Assembly: GCF_000010165.1 (NCBI RefSeq)
Contig: NC_012491.1
Span: 3,603,501 to 3,667,500, forward strand
DNA length: 64,000 nt
Reading direction: 5' to 3'
Origin: Brevibacillus brevis NBRC 100599
GTDB lineage: Bacteria > Bacillota > Bacilli > Brevibacillales > Brevibacillaceae
Shown here piece after piece: positions 57,840 to 64,000 of this stretch (the stretch's first letter is position 1; the number at the start of each line of letters is the position of its first letter). The notes beneath the pieces were generated by a model that ran no database searches, was not told the DNA's origin, and was given only the letters and a program-made list of their open reading frames with translations. Both the position numbers and the translations under genes were made by a program.

Positions 57840-57920
57840 TGAGTGAAACCTCCTCGAAAAGTTACGATCCTATTATAATCGAAAAGCCAGTCACCTGTTA
57901 ACCTCGGCGACGCTATTCAG

Positions 57921-57966
57921 CAAAAAAGGATGGACGGGGGTTCTGACACCCTCAGTCCACCCTTTA
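57921..57966 (-). terminator. Terminator between rpsB and tsf
   Basis: GGGTGGAC pairs with GTCCATCC (one G-T pair) plus inner GGG/CCC pairs, followed by TTTTTTG on the minus strand. tsf may be made by readthrough. Confidence 0.8.
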
Positions 57967-57976
57967 ACACACATGC

Positions 57977-58687
57977 TTACGCAGTTGTTGTTGCTTGTTG
58001 CTCTGTACCTTGGTTTCCTTCCAGGAGAGCGTCTGCCATTTTAGCAGTGAGCAATTTCACAGCGCGAATTGCGTCATCGTTACCTGGGATCACATAATCG
58101 ATTTCATCTGGATCGCAGTTAGTATCTACGATCGCTACGATTGGGATACCCAATTTACGAGCTTCTGCTACAGCGATGCGCTCTTTACGAGGATCGATGA
58201 CAAACAGAGCGTCAGGCAGTTTATCCATGTGAGCGATACCGCCCAAGAATTTTTCCAGACGATCCATTTCTTTGCGCAGTACGATAACTTCTTTCTTAGG
58301 CAATACTGCGAAAGTACCATCGTTTTCCATACGCTTCAGCTCAGCCAAGCGAGCAGTACGTTTTTTGATGGTTGTGAAGTTTGTCAGAGTACCACCCAAC
58401 CAACGTTGGTTGATGAAGTAGTGACCTGTGCGTTCTGCTTCTTCTTTAACGGATTCTTGTGCTTGTTTCTTCGTACCAACGAAGAGAATTTTTCCGCCGT
58501 CTTGAGCGAGTTCACGTACGAAGTTGTACGCTTCCTCTACTTTTTTAACGGTTTTTTGCAGGTCGATAATGTAGATTCCGTTACGTTCGGTGAAGATATA
58601 GCGAGCCATTTTCGGGTTCCAACGACGAGTTTGGTGACCGAAGTGTACACCAGCCTCGAGCAATTGTTTCATCGAAATTACTGCCAT
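57977..58687 (-). CDS. rpsB: 30S ribosomal protein S2
   Basis: A 236-residue late-assembling protein of the 30S subunit. It contains [26 protein letters not shown] at the start, split by the family signature, [16 protein letters not shown], and [42 protein letters not shown] precedes the ATG, with a promoter and about 120-base leader upstream. Confidence 0.97.
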   Translation of the reverse strand: MAVISMKQLLEAGVHFGHQTRRWNPKMARYIFTERNGIYIIDLQKTVKKVEEAYNFVRELAQDGGKILFVGTKKQAQESVKEEAERTGHYFINQRWLGGTLTNFTTIKKRTARLAELKRMENDGTFAVLPKKEVIVLRKEMDRLEKFLGGIAHMDKLPDALFVIDPRKERIAVAEARKLGIPIVAIVDTNCDPDEIDYVIPGNDDAIRAVKLLTAKMADALLEGNQGTEQQATTTA

Positions 58688-58815
58688 ATTTCACACCTCC
58701 TTCAAAGATGGTTTTTGTGATGCGTACCTCCGCCTCACCGCATGTTCCAAGCAATTCTGCCATTGGCAGCACCGTTGCTGGAATTGGTGGACGTGCGATT
58801 TCAACACCGTAAATG

Positions 58816-58844
58816 AATATATCATATGGGAGTTTCAATTGCAA
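58816..58844 (-). promoter_or_regulatory. Promoter of rpsB
   Basis: Minus strand -35 TTGCAA (58839-58844), 17-base spacer, -10 TATATT (58816-58821). The transcript would have a leader of about 120 bases with a possible hairpin around CTGCCAATGGCAG. Confidence 0.68.
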
Positions 58845-58923
58845 CAAACGAATTCCATTTATTTCGTAAAAAAAGTTTTGTTCCTTCTTGGCTGACGACA
58901 AATGGACACATTTGGTTACATTG

Positions 58924-58950
58924 AAAAAAACCGCCTATTTTTTAGGCGGC
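58924..58950 (-). terminator. Terminator of the flagellar/chemotaxis operon, containing the last stop codon
   Basis: CCGCCTA pairs with TAGGCGG around AAAAA and is followed by TTTTTTTC. The TAG stop of the MltG-like gene (58935-58937) is the start of the second arm. Confidence 0.85.
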
Positions 58951-59612
58951 GTTGTTATCAACTTGACGATATCTGCTTCCTTAGCTGCGGTCGACACTTC
59001 ATAGGTACCAACACGAATACGATTTAGCTTGTCGCTCGCTCGTAGCTGGGACACAAATTGATTTTCGGCAGGAAGGATTCCTTCCTTTACGAGAATCTGC
59101 GCTACATCCTCTGCAGTTGCTTTGTAAGGAACGGTGAAAGATACCTTTTTATCTGCTACAGGTGCTTCCACTGTCGGAGGTTTAGGTGCCACCGTATTGG
59201 GAGACGTTGGTGTCTGCGTATTCGGTACGGTTGGAATAGCCTGGCCGTCCTTACTCACTGGATTTGTTGGCGGATTCACCTTTTGTTCCGATGTAGCTCC
59301 AGGAGTCGTTGGCTGTACAGTTGGCGTTTGTGGCTGCTTTGTCACGGGCGTCACTGTTTGGCCTACCTTTGGCGTAACTGGCGCCTTAGGCACTCCAGGA
59401 GCTGGCTGTACGTTTACTTTCTTTTCTTCCTGCCACTGTTTGTATTCTTCTGCTGTAAGTACGACCATTTTCAACTCTTGTGCAGCTACCTTCATTTGAT
59501 CTACAGACATGGCTGGGGCTTGCGCAGTCTGCTTAGGCGCTATCAGTCCGATAATGGAGGTAGCCACAATTAGTCCTGCTCCAAATCCAAATAATAGCTC
59601 TTGTTTACGCAT
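58935..59612 (-). CDS. Membrane protein with a MltG/YceG-like domain, no catalytic domain
   Basis: A 225-residue protein with an N-terminal hydrophobic segment (LLFGFGAGLIVATSIIGLIA), a long linker rich in Pro, Thr and Val (about 70-160), and a C-terminal 65-residue domain (VSFTVPYKATAEDVAQILVKEG ... RVGTYEVSTAA) that resembles the LysM-like N-terminal domain of the lytic transglycosylase MltG. The catalytic domain of MltG is absent, so cell-wall binding rather than cleavage is likely. The start ATG at 59612 overlaps the swrB-like gene's end (ATGCGTAA), with GCGAGG eight bases before. It is the last gene of the sigD operon. Confidence 0.75.
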   Translation of the reverse strand: MRKQELLFGFGAGLIVATSIIGLIAPKQTAQAPAMSVDQMKVAAQELKMVVLTAEEYKQWQEEKKVNVQPAPGVPKAPVTPKVGQTVTPVTKQPQTPTVQPTTPGATSEQKVNPPTNPVSKDGQAIPTVPNTQTPTSPNTVAPKPPTVEAPVADKKVSFTVPYKATAEDVAQILVKEGILPAENQFVSQLRASDKLNRIRVGTYEVSTAAKEADIVKLITTPPKK

Positions 59613-60120
59613 CGGCAAGACCTCGCTCATGCCTGTCAGCCAAGGAAAAGATCAAATCGATTTCCCCTCTGCCGGCACCGAGTCGTTTTGCGATCTCATC
59701 CCGAGACAAACCTTCCTTACTCAGTTCAAAGGCACGGCGATAACGTTCTCGCAAGGCCAGCATATCCACCTCTTGAACTTGAGGTGCTGGTTCTATCCTA
59801 TTCGTATCCTTTGGAGCTTCTGGTTTGTGACTCGAACTCTTTTGCCATTGTTCTTCCATATTGTCTAAGCGTGTGCGCAAACCAGCGATATCCTCAAGAA
59901 GATCCGCTCTCATTTCCTGCCATTCTGCCGCAAGAAGATTGGTTTCTTGCTTTACCTGTTTTTGAAGACGCTGCACGCTTTTTTCGAGCTCGTCCTTGTC
60001 CGTCGTGCGTTGTGTCGGTAATGAGGAAAAGGAGTCAACAGGCTGCTTCTTATTAATAACAAAAGCAAGAAGCATGCTGATCATTCCTGCTCCAATCAGG
60101 ATGGGATACACTACGTCCAT
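59605..60120 (-). CDS. swrB: SwrB-like protein
   Basis: A 171-residue protein with one N-terminal membrane segment (VVYPILIGAGMISMLLAFVI), a coiled-coil middle (ELEKSVQRLQKQVKQETNLL) and a C-terminal helix-turn-helix-like motif (ALRERYRRAFELSKEGLSRDEIAKRLGAGRGEIDLI). This layout and its place between sigD and rpsB match SwrB, which promotes assembly of the flagellar export apparatus and swarming. The start is ATG at 60120, after AAAGGTGG; a GTG three codons upstream lies in that site. Confidence 0.75.
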   Translation of the reverse strand: MDVVYPILIGAGMISMLLAFVINKKQPVDSFSSLPTQRTTDKDELEKSVQRLQKQVKQETNLLAAEWQEMRADLLEDIAGLRTRLDNMEEQWQKSSSHKPEAPKDTNRIEPAPQVQEVDMLALRERYRRAFELSKEGLSRDEIAKRLGAGRGEIDLIFSLADRHERGLADA

Positions 60121-60152
60121 GTTGTCCACCTTTATTTCTGGCTTGACTTCAT

Positions 60153-60491
60153 TTATAAAGAAATATCTATAATCCGTCCACGCAACGGATCTCTCATGAG
60201 GTCAGCATTCGTAGATACACCTTCGCTCGATTCGGACAATTGGCTCCCAGTGGATTCTTTTTTGTCCTGATGTTCTTGCTGCCCCTGTTTTTTTTCTCGT
60301 TCGCGTATCTGGTTTTTTTGTGATTGCTCAAGATCGCTCGGACGCTGGCGCATATGTTCATCCAGGTCTCTTCGCTGATCAATCATTGATTGTTGTTCAT
60401 GCATGGTTCGTTGTTGCTGATGCTCCTGAATTCGGCTGACTTCTAACGTGCGTGGTATTGCCACCTGCAATTCAACCGCTTTCAAACTCAT
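60153..60491 (-). CDS. Polar Gln/Glu/Arg-rich protein in the flagellar operon, unknown
   Basis: A 112-residue protein rich in Gln, Glu, Arg and Lys, with a helical middle (EHQQQRTMHEQQSMIDQRRD) and a conserved-looking end (LRGRIIDISL). It starts MSLKAVELQVAIPRTLEV. No membrane segment or known domain is seen. AAGGGAG is ten bases before the ATG. The position between the FapA-family gene and the SwrB-like gene suggests a flagellar or motility-linked role, which is inference only. Confidence 0.7.
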   Translation of the reverse strand: MSLKAVELQVAIPRTLEVSRIQEHQQQRTMHEQQSMIDQRRDLDEHMRQRPSDLEQSQKNQIREREKKQGQQEHQDKKESTGSQLSESSEGVSTNADLMRDPLRGRIIDISL

Positions 60492-60539
60492 ATGGCCACA
60501 ACTCCCTTGTTGTCACACTAAGTATGTACGCATCCTGGA

Positions 60540-61955
60540 TTAGATAAGAGTTGCTGTGCTAATTTCACCGTCCAGCACGATAAATCGGGTTCTCGCATAC
60601 TCGTGCTTGATAAAGTGCACCAGCTTTCCGAACGTCATTTTAATTCCTGGATACATCACATGATATGCCTCAATAGCTGCTGGGCCTTCCCCTTTTAGCT
60701 CGAGTTCAATATCATTTCTGCGCGCTTCCAATTCCTTGCTTTCTTTTTCCAGGACCAAACGAGTGTTGGTTAGCTTAATTTGCATGAGACGTTTGTCTGC
60801 TGGAAGCTCTTTGCTGACTTGAAGGATCTGATTCATAACACCAAGGCCTTGATCTGTTTTGCGTAAATTTTCATACACATTTTGTAGTTCTTTTTGAATG
60901 CTCGCCAGTTCTTGTCTTAATTCCGGTTTTACTCCTACTTCGAGTATCGTAGGAGTGGCGCTGCTGTTCCCGAATACTCTTGCCACAATCTTTTCCCCAG
61001 CCTGTAGCACGCCGCCAATAATAAAGCCTTTTGACCCTTTGCAAATGATTTGCTTTCCGGCTCGTACAGTTGAGAACATGATGCTTTGTGAAACAATCAC
61101 TTGATTGCCAGCTGTTACATTGGCGTTTTGGATAAACGATGTCCGGACATCTTTCCCTGCAACAATGCAGCCTTTGTCCTGGGCAACAATTCCGCTTTTG
61201 ATCTCGATGGAGCCTTCCGCGTACAACTCGGCGCCTTCTACACTGCCAAGTACGCGAATATCTCCTGATGACTTTACGCGAAAGCCATTCAATACGTTCC
61301 CGCGAATGACCACCGTTCCCACAAAATCAATATTGCCAACACCAAAATCAACATCGCCGTTTACTTCAAATACGGGAAACACGTTCATTTTTGACTGTTC
61401 CGTAAAGGAGACTTGTCCGTCAATAGCAGCGTATAGCATCGTCCGCTCTTGATTGAGCACAACATTTTTCCCAGGCTTCATGTTTATTTCCTTGCCGGCT
61501 TTGGGAGCGATGGGCTCTCCGGTAACTGCTGTGCCTGGTTCACCCTGGCTTGCTGGTATTTTACGTGCCAAGAGTTGTCCTTTTGCTACATTAGGGATTG
61601 TCGTCACATTATAAAAATCAACTCGGCCATCCTCTAGCTCTTTAGGACCTTCCCCTTCATTAATAGATGCTAAATAAGGGTACTCGATAGTCCCATCGGT
61701 TCCGGCCACAGGCGCAACCCCTTGAGCAACCTTTACTCTCGCGTTGGCATACTTCGCGGGTAAGGTGCATATGTCCCGAACTACATCATCAAGAATTCCA
61801 TACTTCACATTGCTTGCTTGCAATGCTTTATATACATCTGTTTCCAAGATGACGATTTCATCGATATCTTGTTCGTCTACACGTAGAAGTACTTCAGCCT
61901 CCAATTTATCAGCGGAAACTTTTACGTCTATTTTATATTTCCCGATCCCTTCCAT
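60540..61955 (-). CDS. FapA-family protein (DUF342)
   Basis: A 471-residue cytosolic protein. An N-terminal region is followed by a right-handed beta-helix-like middle with many short repeats (VFEVNGDVDFGVGNIDFVGTV, NGFRVKSSGDIRVLGSVEGAE, SIEIKSGIVAQDKGCIVAGKD) and a coiled-coil (RQELASIQKELQNVYENLRK, near 345-400). FapA-type proteins are polymer-forming scaffold proteins linked to flagella and cell polarity. Two ATG codons are adjacent; the second (61955) is better spaced from AGGGG. It lies right after sigD. Confidence 0.82.
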   Translation of the reverse strand: MEGIGKYKIDVKVSADKLEAEVLLRVDEQDIDEIVILETDVYKALQASNVKYGILDDVVRDICTLPAKYANARVKVAQGVAPVAGTDGTIEYPYLASINEGEGPKELEDGRVDFYNVTTIPNVAKGQLLARKIPASQGEPGTAVTGEPIAPKAGKEINMKPGKNVVLNQERTMLYAAIDGQVSFTEQSKMNVFPVFEVNGDVDFGVGNIDFVGTVVIRGNVLNGFRVKSSGDIRVLGSVEGAELYAEGSIEIKSGIVAQDKGCIVAGKDVRTSFIQNANVTAGNQVIVSQSIMFSTVRAGKQIICKGSKGFIIGGVLQAGEKIVARVFGNSSATPTILEVGVKPELRQELASIQKELQNVYENLRKTDQGLGVMNQILQVSKELPADKRLMQIKLTNTRLVLEKESKELEARRNDIELELKGEGPAAIEAYHVMYPGIKMTFGKLVHFIKHEYARTRFIVLDGEISTATLI

Positions 61956-61989
61956 CATTCTACCCCTCTCAAGCTTGGGTAATGGCCCC

Positions 61990-62778
61990 TCACATCAATT
62001 GCGATTTCCATCTGGACAACGCAGAGCGAAGTCGGAAAAGAGCTTTGGAGTGCAACTGGGATATTCTTGAAGGTGACAAGCTCATGATTTCCGCAATTTC
62101 TGATAAGGTCATTTCTTCAAAATAAAACAAGGAGATAACCAGTCGTTCCTTTTCAGGCAACTTATCGATGACCGTTACAAGAACCTCTTTTAAGCTGGAT
62201 ACTTCCGCCACGTTATCAGGGCGAGGTGTGAGCTCGTCGATGATATACGAATGTCTTGCTGTTTTTTGTTCATCTTCATCCCCTACTGCCTCATCGATAG
62301 AAACCATGCTGGCAAGAGAGGTTTCCAAGAAAACCTGTTGAAGCTCCTTTTTGCTTATTCCCAGATAATCAGACACTTCTTGATCGGTTGGCATTCGCAG
62401 CATTTGCTGTTCCAAGGTGGTGTATGCTTCTTCGATTTTTTTGGCCTTGTCCCGAACAGTACGAGGGATCCAGTCGTTCTCGCGTAGTCCATCGATCATT
62501 GCACCACGAATCCTCCACATGGCGTACGTCTCAAATTGGAGACCCCGGGTATGATCGAATTTAGCCAAAGCGTCCAATAGCCCAAAGCGCCCATAACTAA
62601 TCAAGTCATCCTTGTCCACATTGGCTGGCAGATTAATTGCCAACCGATTTGCCACCTTATCTACCAGTGGCAAAAAACGCGTGATCAAGTCAACCTCGGC
62701 CTCCCGACTTCCCTCTTGCTTCCACATGACCCATTTATCGAACTCTTTTGCTTTTTCTTGACTGGTTAGCCGTGCCAC
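61990..62778 (-). CDS. sigD: RNA polymerase sigma factor SigD (FliA family)
   Basis: Sigma-28 type factor that transcribes late flagellar, chemotaxis and autolysin genes. The 262-residue protein has region 2 (DLISYGRFGLLDALAKFDHTRGLQFETYAMWRIRGAMIDGLR), presented here in short parts, region 3 with EEAYTTLEQQMLRMPTDQEV and region 4 with MTLSEIAEIMSLSPSRISQL. It starts with GTG at 62778. Anti-sigma factor FlgM is not in the window. Confidence 0.95.
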   Translation of the reverse strand: MARLTSQEKAKEFDKWVMWKQEGSREAEVDLITRFLPLVDKVANRLAINLPANVDKDDLISYGRFGLLDALAKFDHTRGLQFETYAMWRIRGAMIDGLRENDWIPRTVRDKAKKIEEAYTTLEQQMLRMPTDQEVSDYLGISKKELQQVFLETSLASMVSIDEAVGDEDEQKTARHSYIIDELTPRPDNVAEVSSLKEVLVTVIDKLPEKERLVISLFYFEEMTLSEIAEIMSLSPSRISQLHSKALFRLRSALSRWKSQLM

Positions 62779-62794
62779 GAATAGTCACCAACCT

Positions 62795-63178
62795 TTACTC
62801 ATCTGATAAGCGCCTAACGACCTCTGCAACGGTGGCTGGATCCTCAGTAGGATGAATCCTTTCCATCTTGTCGATTGAGGTTGGTGCAAATGTTTCATCT
62901 TCCTGTTCCAATTGTTGTCCAATTTCCAGAACAACCCCACCTTCTGCTAGAGGAGAGCTTGTCCCCTCTAGCGAATCCGTAACCATTGGTGGAGTAGATG
63001 CCTGTATGAACGTTGCGAGCAGCCAACGAATTGGAAATGCAGCGAGGAAAAATAGGACAAATGCAATACCTGCCCTCTCCAGAGATACGAGCCAGACATT
63101 ACTAGCCACAGCCGTACCCAGCGTTACAAGAAATGCGAGCATCCCTAATCCAAAATTAATCCAAATGGTTCCTAACAT
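62795..63178 (-). CDS. Small two-segment membrane protein between cheD and sigD, unknown
   Basis: A 127-residue protein with two hydrophobic segments (WINFGLGMLAFLVTLGTAVA and AGIAFVLFFLAAFPIRWLLA, about residues 6-55), then an acidic cytosolic tail (EIGQQLEQEDETFAP, ending DPATVAEVVRRLSDE). No known domain. It is four bases after the cheD stop, AAGGAAG eight bases before the ATG, and 16 bases before sigD, so it is a true operon member. No counterpart exists at this place in the Bacillus subtilis order. Confidence 0.75.
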   Translation of the reverse strand: MLGTIWINFGLGMLAFLVTLGTAVASNVWLVSLERAGIAFVLFFLAAFPIRWLLATFIQASTPPMVTDSLEGTSSPLAEGGVVLEIGQQLEQEDETFAPTSIDKMERIHPTEDPATVAEVVRRLSDE

Positions 63179-63181
63179 TTG

Positions 63182-63667
63182 TTATACTTCCTTCACACCT
63201 TGATTTACGGTCCTGATTTGAAGAATGCCGTTTGTGGCATCTAACTCTATTGTCCGACCGCAGTTTCCCCCTGTATCTTCTGCCACGATCTTTATATGAG
63301 CATCCTTCAATGCAAGTTTGCACGCCTCTACATTCCGAGGCCCAATCCGCATGGTGTCATTATTCCCTAAAAATGCGAACATTTGTGCGCCACCAGCCAA
63401 TTTCGCAACTGTGTGTCTGGTCTCCGCACCAGCCTTCACCATCAACTGAATCAGATGAGGGATTGCTGTATCCGCATATTTGCCTATCGTTAACTCCCCG
63501 CCTTTAGCCAAAGACGATTCAGGGAGCATAACATGTGCCATCCCTGCAATTTTATGGATATGATCGTAGAGCACTACCCCTACGCAAGAACCTAAACCGG
63601 TAGTACGTAGCTTGCTCGGCGGCTTTGCCACACCGAGATCAGCCATCCCTATCTTAATAATCTCCAT
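63182..63667 (-). CDS. cheD: Chemoreceptor glutamine deamidase CheD
   Basis: CheD deamidates glutamines of chemoreceptors and, with CheC, tunes adaptation. The 161-residue protein has the catalytic cysteine in GLGSCVGV near residue 28, the histidine in GMAHVMLPES near 45 and the AKLAGGAQMF segment. Its ATG overlaps the cheC end by 14 bases, with AGGGG nine bases before. Confidence 0.94.
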   Translation of the reverse strand: MEIIKIGMADLGVAKPPSKLRTTGLGSCVGVVLYDHIHKIAGMAHVMLPESSLAKGGELTIGKYADTAIPHLIQLMVKAGAETRHTVAKLAGGAQMFAFLGNNDTMRIGPRNVEACKLALKDAHIKIVAEDTGGNCGRTIELDATNGILQIRTVNQGVKEV

Positions 63668-64000
63668 CGAACGGAACCCCTAATGAACGAAATAGTATTG
63701 GGAGCGATTCAGGATCAGGAATTAAGAAAAAGTTCCCTTTTACTTGATCATTGCCTTCGAAAAAAGCGGTGTCAATCGTGAGGGCAAAGTCACCCGCTTG
63801 ACCCAACGCTATTAATCCGTAACTTAGAATAGCTCCAGCCATATCCACAGCGAGTGCAGGTACGGACGGCTGTAAATTTAAGCGTGTAAAATCAGCTAAC
63901 GATGATAAATAAGAACCTGTTAAGATGTTGCCAATCTCATGCAGCGCCGAGATCTCCAACTCTTCCCACTCGTACACATCTTTATTAATTCCTGTAATTT
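63654..64000 (-). CDS. cheC: CheY-P phosphatase CheC, C-terminal part (runs off the window)
   Basis: The frame is open through base 64000, so the N-terminus lies outside; about 115 residues are visible. It contains the second catalytic motif LHEIGNILTGSYLSSLADF (Glu and Asn) and ends FFLIPDPESLPILFRSLGVPF. CheC dephosphorylates CheY-P and binds CheD. A GTG at 63977 is an internal codon, not the start. Confidence 0.9.
   Translation of the reverse strand, partial: ITGINKDVYEWEELEISALHEIGNILTGSYLSSLADFTRLNLQPSVPALAVDMAGAILSYGLIALGQAGDFALTIDTAFFEGNDQVKGNFFLIPDPESLPILFRSLGVPFDGDY

Noticed and set aside
56955..57842. 295-codon plus-strand frame exactly opposite tsf
   Set aside because: Antisense shadow of a highly biased gene; no start signals and an improbable Cys/Phe-rich composition.

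Overview
The window is a stretch of the core chromosome of an endospore-forming Firmicute, most likely Brevibacillus (Paenibacillaceae). This rests on gene order and protein character: the dpaA-dpaB-asd-dapG-dapA-rnjB-tepA-ylzJ-spoIIIE run, the ymfFHIJK-rodZ-rimO-pgsA-cinA-recA run, and the cheC-cheD-sigD-swrB / rpsB-tsf-pyrH-frr junction are arranged as in Bacillus. Genus is an inference; I ran no database search. Every gene I can support lies on the minus strand, so transcription runs from position 64000 towards position 1. No insertion sequence, prophage, CRISPR array, tRNA or rRNA was found.

Layout in the direction of transcription. (1) 64000-58924: the tail of the flagellar/chemotaxis operon (cheC, cheD, a small membrane protein, sigD, a FapA-family protein, a polar unknown, a SwrB-like protein, a MltG-like fragment), closed by a terminator that overlaps the last stop codon. 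(2) 58844-57921: rpsB and tsf begin the translation block. (3) 56791-48366: pyrH, frr, uppS, cdsA, dxr, rseP, ispG and proS, joining ribosome recycling to isoprenoid and phospholipid synthesis. (4) 48328-44024: polC. (5) 43990-35475: the nusA operon (rimP, nusA, ylxR, ylxQ, infB, ylxP, rbfA, nrnA, truB, ribF), then rpsO and pnp with structured leaders. (6) 32512-19458: ylxY, mlpA, ymxH, the dipicolinate/diaminopimelate genes, RNase J, tepA, ylzJ and spoIIIE, which serve sporulation, cell wall and RNA decay. (7) 19220-13731: a GntR/UTRA regulator with a complete BMP-type nucleoside ABC transporter. (8) 13602-12216: a secreted LysM/M23 peptidase and a 51-residue zinc-ribbon protein. (9) 12004-1: two M16-family proteins, an SDR reductase, ymfJ, ymfK, a RodZ-like protein, rimO, pgsA, cinA, a DbpA-type DEAD-box helicase, SOS-controlled recA and the start of recX.

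Most of the window is ordinary housekeeping. The parts I rate worth a second look are mainly regulatory: a promoter plus terminator-like hairpin in the rimP-nusA leader, structured leaders before rpsO, pnp, rpsB and pyrH, terminators whose hairpins contain or abut the stop codon of the gene they end, and a LexA box at recA. The least explained proteins are three small ones in the flagellar operon tail and the 51-residue zinc-ribbon protein. I found no clear new multi-gene system. Several starts were moved to internal GTG, TTG or ATG codons because the only well-placed ribosome binding site points there.
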